The notes under the pieces were generated by a model. That model had not been told where the DNA came from. It searched no databases and worked only from the letters and a program-made list of their open reading frames with translations. Below are positions 8,478 through 16,660 of a stretch of 64,000 bases of DNA, piece after piece. The stretch spans positions 1 to 64,000 of the forward strand of contig JACQDF010000169.1 in NCBI GenBank assembly GCA_016201205.1, given 5' to 3'. This stretch comes from Acidobacteriota bacterium (lineage in GTDB: Bacteria > Acidobacteriota > Terriglobia > Bryobacterales > Bryobacteraceae). The translations under genes were made by a program, and so were the position numbers. How positions within the stretch are numbered: the stretch's first letter is position 1; each line of letters opens with the position of its first letter.

Positions 8478-9722
8478 TCAGGAAAGAAATTTCTTGATCG
8501 TCTTGAGCAGACCATCCGGGTCAAACGGCTTGATGACATAGTCATTGCATCCGGCAAGCCTGCCTCGCACCCTGTCGAAGATGCCGTCCTTTCCGGACAG
8601 CATGACGACAGGCACTTTGCGGGTCAGCGCTCTTTCCTTAATCACTTTGCACACCTGGTAGCCATCCATCCAGGGCATGGTGATGTCGAGCAGCACCAGA
8701 TCGGGCACTGCTTCATTCAGCCGGGACAGCGCGTGCGAGCCGTCCTCGGCGGTGACAACCCGGTAGTCATTTTTTTCCAGAATGCCCGACAGGGCTTTGC
8801 GAATAGTGAGGCTGTCGTCGACGACAAGGATGACTTTGCGCCACTGGATCTGGTCCAGGATGCTCAGCAGCGTCCAATCGCTCTTCTTCTGCGACGCCGC
8901 GGCTTTCAGGTGCGGAAGCGCCTGCGTTCCCTCCCGCAGATTCAGATAGCCCAGCGCCAGTGAGAGATTCTGCTCGAAGCCGCGCTTGTCGGCCGGCGTC
9001 GCCTCATACCGCGCCAGTGAGTCGCGAAGCAGCTTCTCCTGCACACCCTCGTTCTTTTCGATCTCCTTGAGATCATCCAGCGCCGTGATCGCCCGGCAGG
9101 AAGGGCACCGGCGCATCATCGTGTCCGAGCCGTGCGAGCAGAACGGGCAGCGCCATTTGAACTGCTGGGCCGGGGACGCCAGCGTTGTCTTTGGCGCCGG
9201 CGGCATGAAGGGCATGACCGCTGGTTTTGGCTGGGCAGAGGTCGCGGCGGTCTTGAGCGCAGCTACGGCAACCTGATCCACTGGCGTGGTCTGGGTCCTT
9301 GTTGCGGTAGCAGACGCCGGCGTGCCGGCCGGCCGGCTTGTGGTTGTCCCGATGCTTTCGGTGGCGTGCAGCAGGCTCTCGGTCGCCGGCGCCGGCGTCA
9401 CCGCTGGCGCTGGGCGCGGGCCAGGATCAGGAGAAGCCTGCTTTGGCCCCTCCTCTCCATGAACTACACCACTATGACCCTTGCATTTCTCCAGCCAGGC
9501 GCTGGCCTTCTGATTGTTAGGATTGATGCGGAGAACTTCCCCCAGATAAAAGAGCGCTTCCTTCGGTGACTCCGATAACGAGGCCCGCCACAGCCAGACC
9601 AGTTCGTTGTCCGGATTGTGGACACTGGCCTGTCGAAGAAGCTGGCGGGCGGCGGCCTTGTTGCCCACTTTCGCGGCGGTGACCGCTTCGCGGAGTAAGA
9701 GGGCATCCTGAGATTGGGGCAT
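8478..9722 (-). CDS. TPR-like / zinc-ribbon / receiver fusion protein, first gene of the chemosensory operon
   Basis: This 414-residue protein has three regions. An N-terminal helical stretch (about 1-80) has TPR-like text such as LLREAVTAAKVGNKAAARQLL. A Pro/Ala/Thr-rich linker (85-185) follows. A short zinc ribbon has cysteines at C192, C195, C206 and C209. A second helical segment (about 235-285) leads to a complete receiver domain with D302/D303, D346 and K398. It occupies the position of pilG/pixG, which usually encode a single receiver or a PATAN-receiver protein. The zinc ribbon may mediate binding to a protein partner, which is an inference. RBS AGGGAG precedes the ATG. Confidence 0.8.
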   Translation of the reverse strand: MPQSQDALLLREAVTAAKVGNKAAARQLLRQASVHNPDNELVWLWRASLSESPKEALFYLGEVLRINPNNQKASAWLEKCKGHSGVVHGEEGPKQASPDPGPRPAPAVTPAPATESLLHATESIGTTTSRPAGTPASATATRTQTTPVDQVAVAALKTAATSAQPKPAVMPFMPPAPKTTLASPAQQFKWRCPFCSHGSDTMMRRCPSCRAITALDDLKEIEKNEGVQEKLLRDSLARYEATPADKRGFEQNLSLALGYLNLREGTQALPHLKAAASQKKSDWTLLSILDQIQWRKVILVVDDSLTIRKALSGILEKNDYRVVTAEDGSHALSRLNEAVPDLVLLDITMPWMDGYQVCKVIKERALTRKVPVVMLSGKDGIFDRVRGRLAGCNDYVIKPFDPDGLLKTIKKFLS

Positions 9723-9920
9723 AGGCTCCCTATAGAGAATCCGCCTGAGCGGAGCTTGACGGTCTAAGTCGCTTACATCCGTAATAACGGCGATTTCGCA
9801 GAGCCCTTATATAGGGTGCATACCTTACACTCTCTCCCCCGCGATGGGGGGTAAACCTGTCTGGGAGTGCTAAGGTGTCCAGAGGTCTAACGTAAGGGGC
9901 GAGGCCAGCCGTTTTATAGA
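9723..9920. promoter_or_regulatory. Divergent intergenic region between the chemosensory operon and the PATAN-like gene
   Basis: About 200 bases with no convincing coding sequence. Two palindromes are visible: CCCT (9804-9807) with AGGG (9813-9816) around TATAT, and CCCCC (9836-9840) with GGGGG (9846-9850) around GCGAT. Promoters for both flanking transcription units should lie here, but I cannot assign -35/-10 elements with confidence. Confidence 0.4.
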
Positions 9921-11201
9921 GTGAAGCCAATAGTCAAGCGAATGCATACTCCGTCATCCGAGCCTTCCGGGAACCGACCCGGCCGCTGGAATGTTCTAGT
10001 CGTGGGACCTGCCGGATCGGCCTTTTCCGAACACGCAGCCGGATTGCGCGGATTCGAGCAGGCCTTTGAGGTGGTGTCGGTGGAAGCCGTATCCGATGCC
10101 TTGCATCTGCTACGGAGAGGCCAGATTGCACTCATGGCGCTGTATGGACGGCCCCAGGAACCAGGCTATGTCGAGTTGATGGTGGAGGGTCTCTCCAAAG
10201 AGCGTGCGCCGCGCATTCTGGTGTTTTCCGGCCAAAGTCCGGTGCGGCGCGTGGAAGCACACAGCTTTGTTCAGGCGATTTCGCCGGAGATCGGAGAGAC
10301 CGCCTTGAAGAAACTGGCATTCCAATGTTGCGTGGCGTTTGACGAGCCGCCGGAAAAGGCAGCGGTGGATCCGAGCGAGCTGCTGCTGGCGGTGGCCGAT
10401 TTCCCCGATGAAGAATGGCTGCGGCTGACGAACCCGCTCGGCCAATCCGGCGATCTTTGCATTCAGGGGGGCCGCGTCGTTTATTGCGAAGCGGAGCGGC
10501 TTTCCGGGGAGACGGCCGCCGGTCTGGTGGTGTCGTGGAAATGCTGCACACTCGAGTACCGGGAATTCCCCTCGTTTCTAAAGGGGAACATGGACTGTCC
10601 CGTCAGGGACGTGGCGTTGAATGTCCGCACGAATTCGATTGTCATGCTTCCCGTGGCGGCGCCTGCTCCGGACAACTTGGATCCGGTTGCCGAAGAGCCC
10701 GAAGAGATGCCCAGCTTTGCGGGTGAGGGGGCTGGAAATGAGTATTCGGTGGAAGAGCCGCTGGAGCTGTTGTCGCTTTCCGGCGCGGATTGGGATGGGA
10801 CGGAGGAGCCGGCGGCGCTGCCGGAATTCGATGTGCCGGCATGGAAGGCCGCACTGCCCGAGACGCGGAAAGGTGTCTTCGCGACGGTGGCGGTGGTGAC
10901 CGCGGGCAAGGGGCAACTCGAGAGTTGCGACCCGAGAGACGACTCAGCCTATTTCGACGCCGCGGCGCTTCGGGAGATCTATGACCAGGCCCGCCTGTAC
11001 GCTCAACGGCACAGGCTCGGGATGTCGAAGACGGTGCAACTGGTGGCGGGCGGCTCGACGATTGCGGTGGCGCCGATACCCGGGGGAGAGCGTCTGGTGG
11101 CCGTGCGGCTGGCGGAAGGGCGGTTCGGCGCGGCGGAAGAAGCAGAATTGAAGCGGTTGCAGGAAATGCTGCTCCTCAGCTACCCAGTAGCTTCTGTGTA
11201 A
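9921..11201 (+). CDS. Degenerate receiver plus PATAN/DUF4388-like protein
   Basis: In this 426-residue protein, residues about 23-140 have the alternating hydrophobic pattern of a receiver (NVLVVGPAGS, then LMALYGRP, then RILVFSG). The phospho-acceptor position reads ALYGRP instead of an Asp. Residues about 150-236 resemble the PATAN/DUF4388 domain found in PatA/PixG-type regulators, with text such as LAVADFPDEEWLRL and GDLCIQGGRVVYCEAE. A linker rich in Glu/Pro follows, then a C-terminal alpha/beta stretch (about 335-426) that could be a small roadblock-like module. It is divergent to the chemosensory operon, suggesting a partner role. Its 3' end overlaps the convergent gene by 26 bases. Confidence 0.6.
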   Translation: MKPIVKRMHTPSSEPSGNRPGRWNVLVVGPAGSAFSEHAAGLRGFEQAFEVVSVEAVSDALHLLRRGQIALMALYGRPQEPGYVELMVEGLSKERAPRILVFSGQSPVRRVEAHSFVQAISPEIGETALKKLAFQCCVAFDEPPEKAAVDPSELLLAVADFPDEEWLRLTNPLGQSGDLCIQGGRVVYCEAERLSGETAAGLVVSWKCCTLEYREFPSFLKGNMDCPVRDVALNVRTNSIVMLPVAAPAPDNLDPVAEEPEEMPSFAGEGAGNEYSVEEPLELLSLSGADWDGTEEPAALPEFDVPAWKAALPETRKGVFATVAVVTAGKGQLESCDPRDDSAYFDAAALREIYDQARLYAQRHRLGMSKTVQLVAGGSTIAVAPIPGGERLVAVRLAEGRFGAAEEAELKRLQEMLLLSYPVASV

Positions 11202-12105
11202 AGGAGCCGCGGCGGAGAGAGAACTGGAGCGCGGCCGCCCGCAGATAGGGGCGAAACTCACGAAGCCAGTAAGAGAAGTAGCCTTGCCCGCGGATCTCAT
11301 CGAGCGATTGCCTGTAGTGATCCAGCAGAGTGGAAGCCAGTAAGCCGCCGGTTCTGGTGGCGGCGCTCCGGGCGCATCGGGAGAGCCACCATACATTGCC
11401 AGGCAGGCCTCGGACAGCGGAAAGCGCAAGCAAAGCGGATACTTCCAGCACCGTGCGGTCCTCGTTCGCGGCGGTGGCCTGAAGTTCGTTCCATTGAGCC
11501 TCCAGTTGAGCCAGGGACGGGAGATTGCGGGGCGGAATGCGGGCTGCGTGCCGGCGAACCGTGTCCCATTCCTGGCGCAGGACTTGCACATCGAGCGGAG
11601 GCGTGTTGATCGTCTCGGCGAGCTTTGCGGCTGTGAGTTCGAGCCCGTCCAGCACCTGGTCCATGGTGTCGAACTGCGTTTCCGGGGCCAGCAGGCCCTC
11701 CTGTTTGAGAGAATCCGTAATTTCGCGGATCAGATGACGCCCCGCTCCGGAGAGATCCGCGAGTGCGGCCAGGACCCAGACGGGCGAGGCGTGAAAGGCA
11801 AGGATGCCGGCCAGTTCGAGGCCATTGCCGACCGCCCTCCGCTTGAGGAAATCCTGAGCCAGCGCGGATTCGGCCAGTGTGGATTCGGTTGAATAAGCTC
11901 CCTCCACCTGCCCTACCCGTTCAATCAGAAAACGCAGCGTGGAATCGACCAGGTTCGAGTACAGCCGGGACCGGCGGATGGAAGTGGGGAGCGCAACGTC
12001 GCCGATCTCGCGCACCAGTCCTCCGGCCAGGGCAGTGGCCGAGCGCAAGACTCGTTCCGGCAAGGAGAGCAGATACCCTGCCACCTGATCCCTGCTATGG
12101 TTCAC
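11176..12105 (-). CDS. Uncharacterised helical protein
   Basis: This 309-residue protein is rich in Leu and Ala and is probably all-helical. It has no signal peptide and no motif I recognise. Several amphipathic or weakly hydrophobic segments (for example LAGILAFHASPVWVLAALADLSG) recall EcsC-like membrane-associated proteins, but that link is tentative. It lies between two signalling genes, convergent with the PATAN-like gene and divergent from the hybrid kinase gene. The divergent gap of about 130 bases holds an imperfect GGGTA/TACCC hairpin near 12162-12175. Confidence 0.55.
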   Translation of the reverse strand: MNHSRDQVAGYLLSLPERVLRSATALAGGLVREIGDVALPTSIRRSRLYSNLVDSTLRFLIERVGQVEGAYSTESTLAESALAQDFLKRRAVGNGLELAGILAFHASPVWVLAALADLSGAGRHLIREITDSLKQEGLLAPETQFDTMDQVLDGLELTAAKLAETINTPPLDVQVLRQEWDTVRRHAARIPPRNLPSLAQLEAQWNELQATAANEDRTVLEVSALLALSAVRGLPGNVWWLSRCARSAATRTGGLLASTLLDHYRQSLDEIRGQGYFSYWLREFRPYLRAAALQFSLRRGSFTQKLLGS

Positions 12106-12237
12106 AGCCGCATGGTACCATCACGGGCACAACGGATTAAGGATTGGCACCAGTAGGCCCGGGGTACTAATACCCGGACCCTAGCCGGCCTCTTGTGGAG
12201 GTAAGAAGAGCCCGCGAAACTCAAGTGAGGACCCGAG

Positions 12238-14109
12238 TTGGAACGGATCGATCTCGACATCTGGAGTGCGAAGGAAGTCGCCAGGCTGCTGACGCTTGTC
12301 GAGAACGAGAAGCGTTACTACCAGGAGATCATCGCGCTGCTGCCTGTGCCTCTGGCTGTGGCGGCGCGAGACTCGAGCATCGTGTCGGTCAACCGCGCTT
12401 TTCGGAAGGCGTTTGATCTGCGGCTCGAAGAAGTCATCCACAAACGGCTCGAGGACCTGTTTGGCGAGGCGATTTCGCGGGAGAAGCTGCTCTGGGTGCT
12501 CGAGAGCAGAGAAGCAGAGCAAGGGCTTCCGTTTCTCAGACAGCAGCCGGACGGGCAGAAAAAGGCGATGCGAGTCAGCATCCTGCCGCTCTACGACTGG
12601 TCACAAGAGTCCGCAACCGAAGCGCTGATCGTGGTGGAGGAAGCGACCGCGGCCGCATCCCCGGTGGCGCAGTTGTTGGAAGGGCTCGAGGCCGGCTTGT
12701 GGAAGCTGGATGTGGCTACAGGGGCTGTCGAGTTCGCCACCCCGTACCCGGCGAAGCTTCTTGGGCCGGAAGGCGCCTCCAAATGGATGGAACGAGTGAC
12801 CGAAGAGGACGCGGCGCGGGTGGCATGGGTGTACGAAGCGGTCCTCGAGTCAGGAGCCCCGGCCACGGTCGACTACCGCACCCGCCGGGTGGATGGAGCA
12901 GTGGTATGGCTTTCGGACCGGATTCAGCCAGTGGTGGGAACGGACCGCAAAGTGTCCGCGTTGCGTGTGATCACGACGGAAGAAAGCGGCCGGAAGGAGC
13001 GCCAGGAACAGGCCGGGATGATGCGCCGGATGGAGGCATTGGGCCGGCTGGCGGGAAAGCTCTCGCACGATCTGAACAACCTTCTCATGATCGTCAATGG
13101 GTACGGAGAAGAATTGCTGGAGCGCCTGCCGGCGGCAGACGAGCGGCGAGCAGGCTTACAGGAGATCCTGAAAGCAAGCGACCGCGCGACGGCGCTGGTC
13201 CAGCAGTTGCTCCAGTTCAGCCGTCCGCCGGCTCCGCACAACCAGGTTTTCGACTTGAACGAATTCCTGCGCCGCCTCCAGCCGGCGGGGACACTCGATC
13301 TGTCCGCGAGGCCGGAGCCGGTGTCGGCGGACCCGCAGCAACTGGAGACGGCGGTCCGGGAGCTGGCGGCGCTGGCTGCGGAAACCCTGCCGCGGAAAGA
13401 GAGCCTGCGGCTGGAAACCGGACGGCGAACTCTGATTTCCGACTATGGAGAGGGTGCGCTGCGGGGACAGTTTGTCAGCCTGCGCATCGGGCCTGTCGAG
13501 GGCATCGGCGAGGACCGCTTGCGGCAATGGTGCGAGCCATTCGCCGGCGGGAAGGCCAAAGAGACTGGGTTTGCCGGCGTGTATGCTGCGCTGGGCCAGA
13601 TGGGCGCCCGCGTGGATCTGGTTCGCGAACAGGGCGAGCGCGGATCCTTCGTGATCCTCTTCCCGCTGGCTGCGATGCAGGAGGCGGCCAAACCCGCCGC
13701 CCCAGCCGCCGCGGTCGAAGAGGCGGCGGCCAGGCTGGAGACCGTATTGGTGGTTGACGATGAAGAGAGCATTCGCGCACTGGTGGCGCGCATCCTGACC
13801 CGGCAGGGCTATCACGTGCTCGAGGCCTCCAGCAGCGAGGAAGCCTTGCGCGTGGCCGAAGCCTGCCAGAGCGGGATCCACCTGATCGTCAGCGATGTCA
13901 TGCTGCCTCAGTTGCGTGGACCGGAGCTGGTGCGCAGGCTGCAACAGCGCCGGCCGGAATTGCGCGCACTGTACATTTCCGGCTATACCGACGATCCCAT
14001 GCTGGGTTCGGCCGCATTGCGGGCTGGGGAAGGCTTTTTGCAGAAGCCGTTTACCCTGGCTGCGCTGGTATCGACCGTCCGGGCGGTACTGGACGCTCCG
14101 CAGAACTAA
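12238..14109 (+). CDS. Hybrid histidine kinase-like protein with eroded ATPase domain
   Basis: This 623-residue protein has a PAS-like domain (about 22-135), a second PAS/PAC-like region (about 145-248), HisKA with H277 in SHDLNN, a HATPase-like region (about 365-478) and a receiver (D507/D508, D553, K603). The start is TTG at 12238. An in-frame stop lies four codons upstream, and a GTGAGG ribosome-binding site lies seven bases before the TTG. The ATPase region lacks a recognisable N-box Asn, its G1 DxGxG is replaced by IGPVEGIG, and the G2 segment reads KETGFAG. It may not bind ATP and could act as a phosphatase or as a receiver-bearing scaffold. No transmembrane helix is seen, so it is cytoplasmic. 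Confidence 0.78.
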   Translation: MERIDLDIWSAKEVARLLTLVENEKRYYQEIIALLPVPLAVAARDSSIVSVNRAFRKAFDLRLEEVIHKRLEDLFGEAISREKLLWVLESREAEQGLPFLRQQPDGQKKAMRVSILPLYDWSQESATEALIVVEEATAAASPVAQLLEGLEAGLWKLDVATGAVEFATPYPAKLLGPEGASKWMERVTEEDAARVAWVYEAVLESGAPATVDYRTRRVDGAVVWLSDRIQPVVGTDRKVSALRVITTEESGRKERQEQAGMMRRMEALGRLAGKLSHDLNNLLMIVNGYGEELLERLPAADERRAGLQEILKASDRATALVQQLLQFSRPPAPHNQVFDLNEFLRRLQPAGTLDLSARPEPVSADPQQLETAVRELAALAAETLPRKESLRLETGRRTLISDYGEGALRGQFVSLRIGPVEGIGEDRLRQWCEPFAGGKAKETGFAGVYAALGQMGARVDLVREQGERGSFVILFPLAAMQEAAKPAAPAAAVEEAAARLETVLVVDDEESIRALVARILTRQGYHVLEASSSEEALRVAEACQSGIHLIVSDVMLPQLRGPELVRRLQQRRPELRALYISGYTDDPMLGSAALRAGEGFLQKPFTLAALVSTVRAVLDAPQN

Positions 14110-14193
14110 TGGAATCACCTGATCGCGTCCTGAGCCAATCAGGCTCAGAATGGTACTGCGCCTGTCGATAGGCACAGTGGAGCCCTCCCGTCC

Positions 14194-14862
14194 ATGGCAA
14201 AGCTGCAATGGCTGACGTTTGCGATCGCCGCAGTGCTGCAAGTCCTGCTGATCTCATCACTGATGCGCGGGCCGTACCGCAAGTATCCGCTGCTGCTGGC
14301 GTTTGCGGTCGGGGACGTGCTGGGCAGCGTGGTGGGAGCGGCGGCGCTGTTCGACTTGGGGAGATGGACGGAGCAGACGGCGAAATACTACTGGATGGCG
14401 GATGGCGTCCAATACACGCTCTTGTTTGCATGCCAGGTGCATCTGTTGTCGAAGACAATCGATGACCGGCAGAGCCGTGGTCGATTGCTCTATATCGTGT
14501 TGGGCGGTGTTTGTTTCGCCGCATTCGCCGCCTGGCAATCGTATGCGCCTCGGCCCAGCCTGTGGATGACGCAGCTCATCCGGAATCTGAGCTTCGGCTC
14601 GATGCTGGTGAACCTCATGCTGTGGACGATGCTGGCCCGGCGGCCCGCGCGTCAATTGTTGTTGATCACGGCGGGCTTCGGCATTCACCTCGCCGGTGGA
14701 GCGATTGGGCATTCGTTGCGCCAGCTTTCTCCAAGCCTGGTTACGGCAGGCAACCTGATTCTGATCGGCAGCTATCTATTGTGCCTGTTCATCCTGTGGC
14801 AGGCCATACGGATGCCGGCTGCTCAGAGCAAGCCGCGGGACGAGCTGGCGGAGATGGTTTGA
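14194..14862 (+). CDS. Uncharacterised polytopic membrane protein
   Basis: This 222-residue protein has about six or seven hydrophobic helices (for example 5-22, 32-52, 68-84, 99-116, 128-147, 154-175 and 183-203), separated by short basic loops. Nothing catalytic is visible. It follows the hybrid kinase gene by 84 bases on the same strand and may be co-transcribed with it, perhaps as a membrane sensor feeding the soluble kinase. That role is inferred from proximity only. Similar short 7TM-like proteins are common hypotheticals in acidobacteria. Confidence 0.65.
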   Translation: MAKLQWLTFAIAAVLQVLLISSLMRGPYRKYPLLLAFAVGDVLGSVVGAAALFDLGRWTEQTAKYYWMADGVQYTLLFACQVHLLSKTIDDRQSRGRLLYIVLGGVCFAAFAAWQSYAPRPSLWMTQLIRNLSFGSMLVNLMLWTMLARRPARQLLLITAGFGIHLAGGAIGHSLRQLSPSLVTAGNLILIGSYLLCLFILWQAIRMPAAQSKPRDELAEMV

Positions 14863-14870
14863 CCGGCCTG

Positions 14871-15635
14871 CTATTTCGGCGTCATGCGGAGAGCGCCGTC
14901 CAGCCGGATGACTTCTCCGTTCAGCATCGAGTTCTCAATGATGGCGCGGGCAAGGTGGGCATATTCCTCAGGGCGGCCAAGGCGCTGTGGGAAAGGCGCC
15001 TGCGCGCCCAGCGAGGCGCGGATCTCCTCGCTCAGCCCGCCAAGCAGCGGCGTGTCGAACAGCCCGGGAGCGATGGTGACGACGCGAATGCCATGACGGG
15101 CGAGATCGCGTGCAATGGGGAGCGTCATGCCAACGATGCCGCCTTTCGAGGCGGAATAAGCGGCCTGGCCGATCTGGCCATCGAAAGCAGCGATCGACGC
15201 GGTGTTGATGATCACGCCGCGCTCGCCCTCTTCGTTTGGGATATTCGCGTTCATCGCCGCGGCCGACAGGCGGATGGCGTTGAACGTGCCGATCAGGTTC
15301 ACCTGGATGACGCGTGTGTAGCGCTCGAGGCCGGCGGGACTGCCGTCCTTGCCGATGACGCGCATGGGGTCGCCGACGCCGGCGCAGTTGACCAGGATGT
15401 GGACGGCGCCGAAGCGGGCTTTGGCGTCGCTGACGGCCGCTTCCATCTGCTGAGCGTCGCTGACGTCGGCGGCTGAACAAGCGCCGCCCAGTTCGGAGGC
15501 GATCGCGCGGGCCGCGGGTTCGTTGCGGTCAATGATAAATACGCGGCCGCCGGCGGAAGTGATCATGCGCGCGGTGGCGGCCCCCAGGCCGGAGCCGCCG
15601 CCGGTGATGAGGGCGGTTTTCCCTTCGATTCTCAT
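14871..15635 (-). CDS. SDR-family 3-hydroxyacyl-CoA dehydrogenase-like enzyme
   Basis: This 254-residue classical short-chain dehydrogenase has the nucleotide-binding motif TGGGSGLG near the N-terminus, NCAG in the middle, the catalytic Tyr-Lys pair in AYSASKGG and the PG motif in [13 protein letters not shown]. An acidic residue ends strand 2 (IIDRNEP), which favours NAD(H). The insertion with a long helix and the phrase [16 protein letters not shown] match type-2 3-hydroxyacyl-CoA dehydrogenases, which act in fatty acid or branched-chain amino acid breakdown. An acetoacetyl-CoA reductase or other FabG-like activity cannot be excluded. Its start is divergent from the dehalogenase-like run, with repeat copy B between them. 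Confidence 0.8.
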   Translation of the reverse strand: MRIEGKTALITGGGSGLGAATARMITSAGGRVFIIDRNEPAARAIASELGGACSAADVSDAQQMEAAVSDAKARFGAVHILVNCAGVGDPMRVIGKDGSPAGLERYTRVIQVNLIGTFNAIRLSAAAMNANIPNEEGERGVIINTASIAAFDGQIGQAAYSASKGGIVGMTLPIARDLARHGIRVVTIAPGLFDTPLLGGLSEEIRASLGAQAPFPQRLGRPEEYAHLARAIIENSMLNGEVIRLDGALRMTPK

Positions 15636-15662
15636 TCGAGGCCTATTCTAGCAGCGCCGGCC

Positions 15663-15713
15663 AGCTCCCTAACGGTCGCGGAAGCGCTTTCTGAGCCGCT
15701 CGCGTGAGCGCTT
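15663..15713 (-). repeat. Dispersed intergenic repeat, copy B
   Basis: This is the reverse complement of the core and part of the middle block of copy A (197-280): GCTCACGCGAGCGGCTCAGA, then AAGCGCTTCC, then a shortened GCGACCGTTAGGGAG. It lies in the divergent gap between the SDR gene and the first hydrolase. It supplies a spurious in-frame GTG upstream of that gene's likely ATG. Confidence 0.8.
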
Positions 15714-15739
15714 CATCTCTGTTATTCTTCCTCTCATCC

Positions 15740-16660
15740 ATGCTGAAAGCCAAACCGGACTGGCTCCAACCGCTGTTTCCTTGGGAACAGCGCTTCGTCG
15801 TGGTGAACGGCCGCTCGATGGCGTACATCGACGAAGGCCCGCCCGGCGGGCGGCCCGTGCTGCTGCTTTCCGGCAACCCGACCTGGGGCTATCTGTATCG
15901 CGACTTCATCGGCCCGGTCACCGGGGCGGGCTATCGCGCGATTGCGCCCGATTGGATCGGCGCCGGCTACTCGGATCATCCTCGCGTCGACGCGGCGCTC
16001 ACTCTGGCGCACCACGTCGCGGACCTGGTCTCGCTGCTCGATCAGCTCGATCTGCGCGGATTCGTCATGGTGTGCCACGATTGGGGCGGGCCGCAGGGCA
16101 TCGGGGCGGCGCTCCAGCGTATCGAACGGCTGGGCGCGCTGATTCTGATGAACACCTGGGCGTTCACCGGCCTGGTGAGCAAATTCCATGCTTCCCCGCG
16201 CCCCTGGACCACGTGGCACGCGCCGCTGATCGGCCAGTTCTTTATGAAACGCGAGCAGGCGCTTTCGCAGCACGGACCCTCCGCGGTCAGCAAACGCGGC
16301 ATGACCGGGATCGAAGGGCGCGCCTATCACCACGTCTTCGACGAGCCGGATTCCGATCACGTCGTGCTCACGTGGCCCCGGACGATCCCGATGAAGGAAG
16401 GCGACCGCGGCTGGGCAGACATGCTCGCGATCGAAAAACGGCTCGGCGAATTGAAAGACACGCCTGTCTGCCTGCTTTGGGCGCCGGAAGACGTGGTTTT
16501 CCCCATCGACTACGCGCACCGCTTCAAGCAGCTTCTGCCGCATGCTGAAGGCCCGCATGTCTTCGAGAACGCGGCCCACTTTCTCCAGGATGATCGCGGG
16601 CCCGATCTCGCCAGGGCGGCCGTCGACTTCCTCAACCGCACCGTGGGGGCGAAGCGATGA
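15740..16660 (+). CDS. Haloalkane dehalogenase-like alpha/beta hydrolase
   Basis: This 306-residue protein starts from the ATG at 15740. An upstream in-frame GTG lies inside repeat B and is unlikely to be used. The nucleophile elbow is CHDWGG (D114, followed by W115, as in halide-binding dehalogenases). The oxyanion segment is SGNPTWGYLYR, where the usual His-Gly is Ser-Gly. The acid lies in WAPEDVVFP and the catalytic base is H280 in NAAHFLQDD. The family hydrolyses carbon-halogen bonds through an ester intermediate, but relatives include lactonases and hydrolases of unknown substrate. It overlaps the next gene by an ATGA. Confidence 0.75.
   Translation: MLKAKPDWLQPLFPWEQRFVVVNGRSMAYIDEGPPGGRPVLLLSGNPTWGYLYRDFIGPVTGAGYRAIAPDWIGAGYSDHPRVDAALTLAHHVADLVSLLDQLDLRGFVMVCHDWGGPQGIGAALQRIERLGALILMNTWAFTGLVSKFHASPRPWTTWHAPLIGQFFMKREQALSQHGPSAVSKRGMTGIEGRAYHHVFDEPDSDHVVLTWPRTIPMKEGDRGWADMLAIEKRLGELKDTPVCLLWAPEDVVFPIDYAHRFKQLLPHAEGPHVFENAAHFLQDDRGPDLARAAVDFLNRTVGAKR

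Noticed and set aside
12140..12170. A sigma-54 promoter (TGGCAC element near 12146) before the hybrid kinase gene
   Set aside because: The -12 element reads GGCC, not TTGC, at the required spacing.
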